A stretch of 35,000 bases of DNA from Chromera velia (GCA_018398765.1 JAHBMJ010000203.1:5266-40265), one strand, 5' to 3'. Numbered from the stretch's first letter, positions 1 to 9,300 are shown. The notes: a model not told the origin generated them from the sequence alone. Made by a program: numbers and translations.

Positions 1-40
<40 letters not shown>

Positions 41-80
41 GTGCATGTGTGTCTGTGCACTTCCTCCCTTCAGGCTTCAG

Positions 81-145
81 CCGCAGCCACAACAGACGTC
101 CAGAAAGAGCAAGGCAGTCTGGCGCTGCCTCCCTGGAACTCCAAG
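81..145 (+). CDS. Candidate 65-nt internal exon, copy A
   Basis: A 65-nt non-repetitive block is preceded by CTTCAG, an acceptor-like site after a pyrimidine-rich tract, and followed by GTATGC, a donor-like site. In one frame it encodes a peptide containing TTDVQKEQGSLALPPWNSK. A second copy at 266-330 has the same length, the same borders and a very similar peptide. The flanking TG repeats would then be introns. No domain is recognisable and no neighbouring exon is identified, so this could equally be the conserved core of a microsatellite-bearing repeat. Confidence 0.3.
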
Positions 146-209
146 GTATGCGCTTCTGCATGTCTGGATAAGTTTTGTGTGCGTATGCGTCTATGCGTGT
201 GTGTATGTG

Positions 210-250
<41 letters not shown>

Positions 251-265
251 ACTTGCTCCCTTCAG

Positions 266-330
266 CCACAGCGACAACAGACGTCAAGAAAGAGCACGGT
301 AGTCTGGCGCTGCCTCTGTGGAACTCCAAG
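266..330 (+). CDS. Candidate 65-nt internal exon, copy B
   Basis: This is the second copy of the 65-nt block, 185 bp downstream of copy A. It also begins after TTCAG and ends in CCAAG before GTATGC. The peptide in the matching frame contains TTDVKKEHGSLALPLWNSK, three residues different from copy A over that stretch. Length and both splice-like borders are kept. Function is unknown. Confidence 0.3.
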
Positions 331-388
331 GTATGCGCTTCTGCATGTCTCAATAATTTTTGTCTGCGTATGCGTGTGTGTGTGTGTG

Positions 389-513
<125 letters not shown>

Positions 514-514
514 N

Positions 515-581
<67 letters not shown>

Positions 582-1860
582 TGTTCTGTAGACACTTCTA
601 CGAGTACGCTTGACTACCTAGGTGTTCGACAGATGTCTACAGGTTTTTCTTTCACTTGTCTGCAGATTAAATTACTTCTGGTTCCGAGTCGGAGATCTAA
701 TTCTCAAAAGAAAATTCTGCAGATCGAAATGTTCTCTTCTTCTCTTCGATTTCCCATTTTAAGTTTTTGGTTCTTCTCGATTTATCTCGATCTATTATTT
801 TTTTTTCCGGATCTGATTTTCAAAATCGATTTCAGACCGCGCGGCTCGCCGTTGTTGCAGTATTGCAATGTTGGCAACTTGCTGCCTTGTTGCATTAACA
901 TGTTCCGGTGTTACATTAGTCAGTGAATATTGTAGTGTTGCATTAGTAGATGTAAGTGGATATTGTGATTTTGTATTTTAGTGTTGCCTTGTTGCGTCCT
1001 TTTAATTTATAATCTTACTAGCTAAGTGTTTTTGTAGTTTTAGCTTTATCTTTGTTTGTTCGGTTGATATTCTCTTAATTTCTTTTTAATTATGTATTTT
1101 AGTTTTATATGTATAGTCAATCTTAAGGGAGTTAGATTAATTGTTTGTTAGGCTTTTAGGTGAGACAAAATAATTATATAAATTCCATTTAAGACTTCAA
1201 TAGTTCGACAGAACATATCTCCCTTCCTTAAGACATCATTCCACGGACGTCTAAGACAGAACATATCTTCCCTTTGTATTTAATTTAAATAGTAAGTTGA
1301 CTAAATAATGATCGAGGGTAAAATTATAGTGATGGTCTACTTATTTATTTCAATTTAGATACGAGATAAAAAATATATATATGTATATATAGGTAATAAA
1401 CTGTATGTTTTTATATTTTTTTGACTTTTGTTCTCTATTTATATCAATCTGATGCGTATACATTCATCGGGAACGAAACGGTCAGACACGCTTCATGCTA
1501 TTGACCGGTCACTCTGTTCACCATATTCATACAAAATTCTTACAACAGTTTGGACCGGGAAAAACGCCGATGAAGCTGGCAGTGGAGGGCGTGGTGGCAA
1601 AGCATGAGTCTTACCAGCGACGCGCCTCAGCCACCCCGACTTTGTTACGATAATCGGGTTTTACTGAAAGCAAAGAAGGAAAGAGAGAGAGAGAAAGCAG
1701 TCGTAAGACACCTACCAATTCTATCGATCAATCAAGCGGGCAAACGGGATATACACGCGCATGCAGGCATTGATCACACACATTACCCATGTTCACACAA
1801 AAACACATAGGTCGCGTTTCGCATGCATGATTCCCCCCCCTCTGGTTCCCCCCCCGAAAG
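582..1860. other. AT-rich stretch without a recognisable gene
   Basis: Mostly T-rich and A/T-rich DNA. It contains a TTGCATTA/TTGTTGC-type short repetition near 850-1000 and an AT palindromic run (ATATATATGTATATAT) near 1371-1390. Short open frames at 1604-1860 run into C-runs (CCCCCCC) and have no protein-like character. I see no gene here. Confidence 0.6.
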
Positions 1861-1862
1861 CC

Positions 1863-2276
1863 TCAGTCAGAGTAGTCCTGGTTGGACTTCTCATCCTTGC
1901 TGGGCTTGATCTTCTTGAATTTGTGCTTAATCTTCGTCTCCACCAGTTCCCAGTTCTCCTTGTCCTTTCCAGCAAGGTTCTCCATGGAGTAGTGGAGGGG
2001 GCGGGGATAATATGTCCTCTTCTTTATGGTCGTGGATCCTCCGGCCGCAGCCCCTCAGCTACCCCTGGAAACGCTTCACAGGGGGATGTAGCCGTCGCTT
2101 TCCGTTACGAACTCACGACTCATGTTCGTCCTCCCCTCGTCCCTCTTTACAGAGCGTCAAGCAGGGGATACATACGTTCCGTCCTTATCCTTCTTTCTCT
2201 TCTTGTCTTTCTTCTTTCCTCTCTTGTCCTTCTTCACCTTCTCGGTGGGGACGAAGCCTTTTCTCGGACGGGCCAT
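1863..2276 (-). CDS. Small lysine-rich protein, probably spliced
   Basis: Two protein-like blocks lie on the minus strand. Block 1 starts at an ATG (2276-2274) in the context GAGAGATGG and encodes MARPRKGFVPTEKVKKDKRG followed by a KKKDKKRKKDKD stretch. It runs into a donor-like GTATGT at 2175. Block 2 (about 2053-1863) encodes a basic segment including YYPRPLHYSMENLAGKDKEN and KHKFKKIKPSKDEKSN, ending DYSD and a TGA at 1865-1863. The blocks are in different frames and the DNA between has stops, so at least one intron is needed. A small middle exon ending at a GTGAGT donor would restore the phase, but I cannot settle the junctions. The basic composition suggests a nuclear or nucleolar location by inference only. 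No family is recognised. A decayed processed copy is the alternative. Confidence 0.45.
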
Positions 2277-2697
2277 CTCTCTCACAAAAGCAGAACAGAG
2301 AGACTTGTGGAGCGGAGGGAAGCAGGGGTGCAACAGCAAGCAAAAACGGAAGAAACGCAAAAATGGAAGAAACGTAAAAACGGAAGAAACGCAAAGCAAC
2401 ACGAGTGCTGCAGCAAAAGCCACACAGCGACGTTGCGAACTAGAACGGGTCCGGGCCCGGAACCATTCCAGGAAGCCCTTCCAATCCATCTATCCCGCAG
2501 AAGGAACTTCCTATCACTTTCTCTGTGGCCTTTCCGGGGTTCCCGACACTTTCTGCAACAGTGAGGAAGAAAGTCACGGGTTTGGGAGTGGGAATTACAC
2601 GCTGGCCAGCCCAAATGCGTGCCTCCAATAGGTGGGGAGGGACATAAAAAGAGGAAGGGAGTGGAAGGCGGAAGAGAGAGGAGCACGAATCCCGACA

Positions 2698-2866
2698 CCA
2701 GCCCGAGTGAAAGACCAGCAGCCAGAAGACATACATACATATACACACACATATACACACACACACACACACATACACACACACATAAACTAACACACAG
2801 ACACACACACATACACCAGAGACCGGCAGTCACCACACCACACACACACACACACATACACACATA
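2698..2866. repeat. (CA)n arrays attached to a short unique core
   Basis: CA/CATA runs occupy about 2740-2866, with a short unique insert at 2816-2838. On the minus strand, the sequence next to the array (about 2733-2698) contains TTCTGGCTGCTGGTCTTTCA followed by CTCGGGCTGGTG. Nearly the same core sits beside TG arrays on the plus strand at 4937-4970, with a partial copy at 5061-5085. Core and microsatellite appear to have been spread together. Confidence 0.7.
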
Positions 2867-2904
2867 CATCTGCAAGGAAGAAGAAGTTTTCATTTTTTTT
2901 ACAG

Positions 2905-3002
2905 TTCCAAAATGTTTCAGTTGTATGACGATACCAAAATGTTTTAGCTTTTTGAAAATACCAAAATGTTTCAGTTCTTTCTAACAACCAGAATGTTTCG
3001 GT
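2905..3002. repeat. Short tandem repeat, ACCAAAATGTTTCAGTT type
   Basis: Four imperfect copies of CCAAAATGTTTCAGTT (variants TTTTAG, CCAGAATGTTTCGGTT) recur every 27-33 bp between 2907 and 3002. The spacers differ in length and sequence. There is no coding potential. Confidence 0.75.
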
Positions 3003-3431
3003 TAACCAACGTGTTTGAGAAAGAGAGTACTCATCGCATGAAGTTTGTATGAGTAAAGTGCAATTGAATTTTATGAACTGTGTCTCGATCCGTATCTAGA
3101 TCCGTATAAAATAAGAAGGAACACGGATTGTCGATTAAATTTTCTATGTATTTCTTTCAATTGTTATTGCATTTTTAGTTGCATTTATATAGATTTTTTA
3201 ACGAACTCATATAATGTGTTTGTTAACTTTTTGGAATAGTTTTGGGGGGGGGAATGTGTATATGTTCTTTATCATTATTATATATTTTTATTCTGAACAT
3301 ATTTTTTTTTACAGTAAAAAGGAAAAAAATCAGTAATAAATAGTGCTGGAGATAGTGATAGTATGTGATAGTCTATGATTGTATATCTCTAAACACTTTT
3401 TTACACAGTTTAAAGGACTTTAGAGAAGTTT
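3003..3431. other. AT-rich spacer, nothing recognised
   Basis: Low-complexity A/T-rich DNA with a GGGGGGGG run at about 3244-3251 and a TTTTTTTT run near 3302. No open frame of interest and no RNA gene was seen. Confidence 0.6.
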
Positions 3432-3524
3432 AAAATACTTTTTGAATACATGAAAATCATAAAAATATATATGATTTTTGGAGTCGGAATTTCCATCAGA
3501 GTCGGGGTACCCCTGTTTTTTCTT
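3432..3524 (+). repeat. 93-bp dispersed repeat, copy 1
   Basis: This 93-bp segment recurs at 29898-29990 in the same orientation with about three mismatches. The left part holds an inverted repeat (AAAATCATA and TATGATTTT around an AT core). The right part is GGAGTCGGAATTTCC, then CAGAGTCGGGGT and CCCCTGTTTTTTCTT. High identity over 26 kb separation suggests a recently mobile short element or the end of one. Confidence 0.85.
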
Positions 3525-3600
3525 GAGTGCGGAAAAGGCATGAATGAGAATGCTGTGCGGATGACTGACAGCCTGACATGTTTCAATGTGTTGAGTGAGT

Positions 3601-3656
3601 AACGGTGTTTCAGAAATACTGGTTGGGAAACGGTGTTACAGAAATAATGGTTGGGA
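3601..3656. repeat. 28-bp tandem duplication
   Basis: Two adjacent 28-bp copies begin AACGGTGTT and end ATGGTTGGG or CTGGTTGGG, at 3601 and 3629. They differ at two or three positions. Not coding in any convincing frame. Confidence 0.8.
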
Positions 3657-3705
3657 CACAGAACTGGTATTCTCTGAAAAACTGTGACCTTTCCTGTGCG
3701 TGCAG

Positions 3706-3834
3706 GCCACCTTCAGGTTCGAGATGAACACCGGGTTTTTCTGGTTGCTGTACCAGGTCATCCGAATGGAGGTCTACTTCTTCCTAGAGAATGCTGCATC
3801 GGGATTGCACTGTGCCACACTCTCCGTGGAATAA
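3706..3834 (+). CDS. Candidate terminal exon, 42 codons plus stop
   Basis: After a pyrimidine-rich tract ending GTGCGTGCAG, an open segment of 42 codons encodes ATFRFEMNTGFFWLLYQVIR and continues to ENAASGLHCATLSVE before TAA (3832-3834). The stop overlaps AATAAA (3830-3835), a polyadenylation-type hexamer, and a second AATATAAA-like stretch follows. Amino-acid composition is protein-like, with a hydrophobic aromatic segment FFWLLYQVI. No upstream exon could be joined with confidence and the family is not recognised. Confidence 0.4.
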   Translation, partial: ATFRFEMNTGFFWLLYQVIRMEVYFFLENAASGLHCATLSVE

Positions 3835-3991
3835 AAGAATATAAATGATCACCTCGATGGCTCGATTGGTGGGTAACATGCGGGGAGGTCTTGGCAGGTC
3901 CTCAATTCGGGGTCTTTTCTATTCTTTCATAAGTCTTCAATCCTTTCCGTTTGCTCCAAGACCTTTCCAAGTATTTTCCCCCTCCTTTATC

Positions 3992-4082
3992 TGACGCACG
4001 CACATCAATGATTTAAAAATTGACGCACGCGCATCGCAGCTGGGGCGCATTGACGCACGCCTGTTGCGCCATTGACGCACGC
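3992..4082 (+). promoter_or_regulatory. Four-copy TGACGCACGC motif array
   Basis: TGACGCACG(C) occurs at 3992, 4021, 4051 and 4073, three of the copies preceded by AT or ATT. Spacing is 29, 30 and 22 bp, so the spacers differ while the motif is kept exactly. That is typical of a binding-site cluster rather than a simple satellite. It lies 290-380 bp upstream of the ATG of the 144-codon frame at 4369. A regulatory role is inference from position and motif conservation. Confidence 0.45.
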
Positions 4083-4368
4083 TTTTCTCCGGCCCCTAAA
4101 ACGAAACAGCCGTGAATGCAATTGAATGCATGCGAGAAGCATGCGAGAAGCTCGCAGTCTCCACACAGTCTGCTTCCCAGACGCTTCGTTTCTCTTCTTC
4201 TCTCGACCTCGGACCTTCTCTTTGTGCTCCGTGTCGAAAGTTTTGGTTTGATTGCGCTTGGCCGGCTTTCTCTTTTTACGCCCCGGGCAGTTTGCGATCG
4301 AGTCACCTCTCCAGTCTGGACGGATATAAGCGCACAGAAGACATTTTACAACCGTTTTTCAGTCTTTC

Positions 4369-4803
4369 ATGTCGAGCGCACGCGGAGAGATTCCGGGAGC
4401 CTCCCCGGAATCTATTTATGGAGCGGAATCTATTTATCTGCCAATCGAATTCTTCGAGCGACTTCGTCTTCGTTCGGCATTTCAGCCGAAGCCGCTTGAT
4501 GCCTACCTTGGAGAGGGAGGCATTGTCCAGAAATTTCTCAACGGAGACCGAAAAGATCTGTCCGCCCTCCATCACGAGGTTGTGGGCGTGCTAGAAAAGT
4601 ATGTTGATGCAACGAAATGCATTACCTTCGCTGGCAATGCTCGGAAACTGCTAAAGACAAAGCTGGAGGGGGGGGAAGGGCTGATGCAGTCTCCTGATGC
4701 AACCATTCCTCTCTCATGCTTTGCCTTCCCCCAGTCGTTCTGTCGAGAATCCCTATTGAACTGTGTCACCCTGCTGAAGCCGGATGACATCAGAAAAATT
4801 TAA
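4369..4803 (+). CDS. Hypothetical protein, 144 aa
   Basis: An uninterrupted frame starts at ATG 4369 and ends at TAA 4801-4803. The middle of the protein has mixed, globular-like composition (LPIEFFERLRLRSAFQPKPL, then GGIVQKFLNGDRKDLSALHH and VVGVLEKYVDATKCITFAGN). No domain is recognised. The frame sits directly upstream of the Ty3/gypsy relic and downstream of the TGACGCACGC array, so it may be a host gene with its own promoter, an exon, or leader sequence of the retroelement. Overlapping frames in this GC-balanced stretch are also open over 90-160 codons, which lowers confidence that this one is coding. Confidence 0.35.
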   Translation: MSSARGEIPGASPESIYGAESIYLPIEFFERLRLRSAFQPKPLDAYLGEGGIVQKFLNGDRKDLSALHHEVVGVLEKYVDATKCITFAGNARKLLKTKLEGGEGLMQSPDATIPLSCFAFPQSFCRESLLNCVTLLKPDDIRKI

Positions 4804-4899
4804 AACCAGAAATTGGAGTGATTACCCATCCAGACGAGTCTATGGAGATCCACGCAATCGACAAGGCGCACGTCATTTTGTGCCTTCAGGTAAGGATTC

Positions 4900-4996
4900 G
4901 TCAGCTGTTGTGTGTGTGCTTGCGAGTATGTGTGTGTATGTTATGGCTGCCGGTGCTTTACCCGGGCTGGTGTGTGTGTGTGTATATATGTGTGTG

Positions 4997-5049
<53 letters not shown>

Positions 5050-5086
5050 ATGTCTGTGTGTGTTATGGCTGCCGGTCTTTTACCAA
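4900..5086 (+). repeat. TG/TC microsatellites carrying two copies of a GGCTGCCGGT core
   Basis: TG, TCTG and TC runs alternate between 4908 and 5062. The core TTATGGCTGCCGGTGCTTTA lies at about 4939-4960, and a shortened copy TTATGGCTGCCGGTCTTTTA at about 5062-5081. The gag-homologous reading frame starts immediately after the second core. The array therefore seems to have replaced or invaded the gag 5' part, because the related element at 9.7-11.7 kb has a different, Ala/Lys/Gln-rich N-terminus there. Confidence 0.8.
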
Positions 5087-6660
5087 CCTTCAAACGATAG
5101 TCGAACTGCAACGACAAGGGTTCACGTTCAGAGTAGACACAGAAAGCAACTTGGTCCCCATACCAATTCATCCAGAACAAGCCTCTCACCAGCACCACAC
5201 TGGCAGTCGACAACAGAATCACAGAGATATGCCTCGAATCAAAATGGACCTTCCCTCATTCTCTGGAGACGATCGTGCTCAGACCAAACCGTACTGGGGC
5301 AGAATGTTTCGCCTGTACGAACGAATGGGATGGAATTTCTTGGACTTCCGAGACATTTACTTTCCGTCTACCTTGACTGGAAAAGCGAAAACGTGGTATG
5401 GCCAGCTGTCACCTGGAAGACTTCCCCAGATAGAAAACACCGACCAGCTTGGCAATCTGTTCCTGAAAGAATACGAACTAACCGAGGCAGACCAGGACTC
5501 TGCAGAAGAAAAACTCTTCTTCCTCAAACAAAAACTGACCGAGTCTCTGGACGAATACGCAACCAGATATCGAACCCTCTGCAACGAAAGCGGAAAAGAC
5601 ATCGATTCAACGTATGTCGTGAAGCATTTTATTAAGGGAATATCACAAGAAACCGTCCGAGTGGCATTAAGAACAAAAAGCTGTCTCTCCTTCCAGGAAG
5701 TACTGATAGACGCAAAAAGGTATCAGTCTGATTCAGTCGATTCAGTCAGTCGCACCATCAGTCACCTATCATATCTCTGCGGCCGTTGCGGAACCGACCC
5801 CACCAACAATGATGGCATCAAGCACTGGATTGACAACTCAAGCGACAACAGGAAGAGCAACAATGGCGACTTCAGTCTCGAGAAACCAGACCCCCACCTT
5901 CTCTACAGCAAACAGCGTCCTCGACCAAGGCACCTACAACACCAACGCTCACCTTCATATGGAGACGTACACACCATGATCGCCAGTGTCGTAGGACAAA
6001 TCGGACAGGCTATAGCGGCAAGGAACTGCGAGAAATGCGCGCAGGGACTTGGTCACACACACAGGCAGGCTGCCCCGTCCTTCGTGAAACAATCTGCAAC
6101 TACTGCTTCAAACCCGGGCATCTGAAAGTTGCCTGCAGAGCCCTGAAGAGGGACCCAGTAAGACCTACTTACCGGTTGGAGAACGGGCCCATGAGAGACG
6201 GACAAAGAATGGATCTCCTTGCTGTCCAAAGAGGCCAACCATACCTGGAAAGACGTCCCGACCCTCTTGCGTCACGGCCGGGACCCCCGCTGTTCCAACC
6301 ACGGAACCCGGACACCCGGCAAAGACTTCCCGGCACTAGCTGCCCGCTGCCTCCGCCAAATGGCTTTCCAAGAACTTCTAGTAGGCTCAGAACTCCTCCT
6401 CCACCTCCACCCACGCCCCTGTCACCACAGGTGCCAACAGGACCCCAATCAATACTCGAAACGGATACAAAAAAAGACAAGGCGCTTGGGGACAACAAGG
6501 AGCGACCCCAAGTGATCCAACAGCTCCCGAATACCCACTCCTTGCCTAGCAATGTGCCTTCGAAAAGAATTGCCCATGTGACTCTCTCTTCTCAGGGAGT
6601 AGGAGTCGCGGTTTCAATGAATCATCGGGATTCACCTCCAGTAGCTTATCTTGTCGACAC
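5082..6660 (+). pseudogene. gag: Gag of Ty3/gypsy relic 1 (capsid plus two CCHC knuckles, frameshifted)
   Basis: The gag capsid-like region includes MPRIKMDLPSFSGDD, YWGRMFRLYERMGWNFLDFR and FKAM-type helices followed by LTGKAKTWYGQL, and is clearly homologous to the minus-strand gag at 9751-11025. The open frame extends upstream to an ATG at 4818 through microsatellite sequence that is unlikely to be original coding. Near 6003-6115 are two zinc knuckles. The first (CX2CX5HX4C) is split by a +2 frame change inside a (CA)n run at 6054-6063. The second (CX2CX4HX4C, CNYCFKPGHLKVAC) lies in the shifted frame. A proline-rich linker follows and leads to the protease. Nucleic-acid binding and particle assembly are the known roles of this protein family. 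Confidence 0.88.
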
Positions 6661-8790
6661 CGGTCGACACGGGAGCAGACATCTCCCTTCTGCACTCGAG
6701 GGTATACAGAAGAGTGAAGAAAGAAAACCCAGACTTGCCTCTGTACAGTGTTCCCCTGACTATCAAGGGTGAAGGAAGCAACAGACTAGAAAACATGGGC
6801 GCAGTGACGCTCTCTGTCCATTTGCACGGAGTCGTGAAGAAGCATCGGTTCTCTGTCTCCTCTTCAATCAATCATGACGGAATCTTGGGAAAGGATTTCT
6901 GCGACAAATATGTGTCTTCTCTTTCATTTCGGCCAGACAGACTTCGTCTAAAATCAGACGAGAAGGGCAAGACAATAGAAATCTCGCTTTCTCCAATCAA
7001 AGAGCTAAAGGGAAGCAAAATATTTCACACGAGTCCGACCTTTCTGAAAAATAAAGAGATCCTTCCAGGGAAAACGATCTCTCATGTATCACTCACCTTG
7101 ACTGAGGACTCTCACATCCCAAATGGAGCACTCGCTCATACAGAACCTCGCCCACACATCGTACTTCCCCGAGGACTCCAGATCCAAGACTCAATCTGCA
7201 CTGTCGAAAACCGCACAGTCCAAATACCAGTACTCAATCTTTCAGACAGATCAATCACTCTCCCACCAAATCTTCTTCTCGCCTACACGTCCTACTGTGC
7301 TCCTGAGAACGGCGACGAGCGTGCCCCATCGACCCTGTACACCCCAGGAAAGAAAGAAGAAGGAAAAATTGATGTTCTTGTCTCCAACATCGTCCACGAT
7401 GGATTGCGGCATGTCATTGACGATGCAGGCACAAAACAAGAACCAAACAAGTCGGTTGGCCTTTCAGAAGAAGAACAGCAGGAAGAAGAAACACAAATCC
7501 GAGACACAGTCAAGAAGGCAAGACACCTCGCAAGCCAACAAAAAGAACAGCTCCAGTCTCTCTTACTAAAATGCACAAACCTCCTTCCAACCAAAACGAA
7601 CCCGGGCAGTCTGGGGTCAGCATCAGTTGGCATCGACACCACAACTGAAGAGCCAGTTTATGTACGAACTCGTCCAGTCCCTCAAGCCCTAAGGAGGGAA
7701 GTAGACGAACAAATACAGGATTGCTTGGACTCAGGTATCATACAGGAATCGATTTCTGCTTGGTCAGCACCAATCGTATGCGCCAAAAAGAAATTGGGAA
7801 AACTTCGTCTGTGTATAGACTACCGAGCTTTGAATGAAGTCTTGAAAAAGAAAAGATTTCCCCTCCCTCACACGGAAGACATATTGGCCCAGCTCCGTAA
7901 CAAAACCTGGCACTCACTCATCGATTTGCACATGACCTACAACCAAATCAAGGTAAAGGAGTCCGATCAAGAGAAACTCACCTTCGCTTGCCACAGTGGC
8001 AGCTACAAATTCTTGAGGGTCCCGTTCGGGATTCAGAGCGCTCCTGCCATCCTGTGCCAGAGGATGACGAGCATTCTCCAGGGACTCCTGCACACATGTT
8101 GTTTCATCTGTATGGATGATGCGGGATGATGTGCTTTTGTCGAGCCCCTCCTTCGAGCAACATCTTGAAGACTTGAAAGCGGTGCTCGACAAACTCGAAA
8201 AGGTGGGGGCCAAAGTTTCGTTCAGCAAATGCAACTGGGCACGAAGGTAGGTTGAGTACCTGGGGCATCGAATAACGACAGAAGGAATCCTTCCGTCAGA
8301 AGAAAAGACTCGAGTCATCAAAGAAGCAATTCCACCGACCAACGTCAAACAGGTCCGAGGATATTTGGGCTTGACAGGCTACTTCCGGCGTTTCGTCAAA
8401 GACTACGCTATCCTTGCCCAGCCACTTTACGACCTGACCAAAAAAAATCAAGAATTTGTATGGAACGAGAGTCACCAGAAAAGCTTTGAAAGGTTGAAAG
8501 AGGTGCTGACCTCCGCTCCAGTCCTGGGTCACCCGAGATGGGACGCCCCCTTCATCCTCAAGTGCGACGGCTCCCAGAACGCGATCTTTGCAATTCTCTG
8601 CCAGGAGGATCAACAAGGGCGTGTCACTGAGTACCCGATAGGCTACGCATCAAGACGGCTGACCACTCACACCACATCAGCGAACAGGAATTTGCAGCCA
8701 TCTGCACTGGCGTGAAAAAGTACAAGCACTGGCTCTACGGAAGAGAATTCATCGTGATCACCGACCACGTAGTGACAACAGCAAGAAAAA
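6630..8790 (+). pseudogene. pol: Pol of Ty3/gypsy relic 1 (aspartic protease, RT, partial RNase H)
   Basis: The aspartic protease active site DTGADISLL begins at about 6657-6690 and is interrupted by a 10-bp duplication (6653-6672). A 490-codon open stretch then runs to 8129. It contains the RT segments LRLCIDYRALNEV, FPLPHTEDIL, LIDLHMTYNQIK and VPFGIQSAPAIL, ending at CMDD. A second 10-bp duplication (8114-8133) shifts the frame exactly on the MDD catalytic codons. The frame resumes with YLGHRI, YFRRFVKDYA and FKDLKE-type connection sequence, carrying one TAG at 8248. RNase H starts with FILKCDGSQNAIFAIL. After another frame change near 8670 it ends with EFAAICTGVKKYKHWLYGRE and TDH. The family's YxDD motif here has Cys in the first position. 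Confidence 0.88.
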
Positions 8791-8797
8791 AAAAAAA

Positions 8798-8966
8798 TAG
8801 AATCCGGACCACCCCACGAAGTGCTGCTCAAAATCCTTGAGTAAACAACTTCGGAAATTCAAACAACAAACAAATAAGAAATACAGCCACAACACGACCA
8901 AACCACGAAGTGCTGCCCAAATTTGTTAAGCAGACAGACACAGACGCAGACACAGGCACAGATACA

Positions 8967-9000
<34 letters not shown>

Positions 9001-9300
9001 ATCGTCACCGTTCAAGCAACCCAGACGACCCTTTTCTTAAATAGAGATCCCGGAATAGAAAGGAAAACAAAATCGATTATTTCGGTTACTATCTCACCTT
9101 CGAGACCAAGCACCAGCGCATCCTTTTTATCCAACCCATCTTCACGCCCTAGATCTAGCAGTACCCCTTCCACGCCGTTGGAGCCCATTTAGAACAGACT
9201 TTGCACGAACTTGGAAACGGACTGCATACCTCGACCTTGCCATTCCGCTCTACTGCTTGGTGTAGAGCCTTCCATTCGTCTTTTTCGCTCCGTCTACGTG
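8798..9300. other. Spacer with a short direct repeat and TC/CA microsatellite
   Basis: CCACGAAGTGCTGC(T/C)CAAA appears at about 8813 and again at about 8904, a 90-bp direct repeat just beyond the truncated RNase H. It is followed by a TC run then a CA run at 8966-9000. The ORF at 8923-9192 is Ser/Pro/Thr-rich low complexity with no recognisable domain. I see no gene. Confidence 0.5.

Larger units (their letters stand above)
5082..8797 (+). mobile_element. Ty3/gypsy-type LTR retrotransposon relic (gag-PR-RT-RNase H), 3'-truncated
   Basis: In order, the segment shows a gag capsid region, two CCHC zinc knuckles, a DTG protease, reverse transcriptase and the start of RNase H. That is the domain order of Ty3/gypsy elements. 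There is no integrase. Homology stops just after the RNase H TDH motif, in an A-run (about 8787-8798). No LTR pair, primer-binding site or polypurine tract could be assigned. The reading frame is broken four times: at a CA run in the first zinc knuckle, at a 10-bp duplication on the protease active site, at a 10-bp duplication on the RT catalytic site, and near 8665-8675 in RNase H. There is one further in-frame TAG (8248-8250). The element cannot be autonomous. Confidence 0.88.

Noticed and set aside
2905-3002. CRISPR-like array
   Set aside because: Repeats are imperfect, spacers are short and uneven, and the context is eukaryotic.
8923-9192. Integrase or chromodomain remnant after RNase H
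   Set aside because: No HHCC or DDE motif in any frame; the open frame is Ser/Pro/Thr low complexity.
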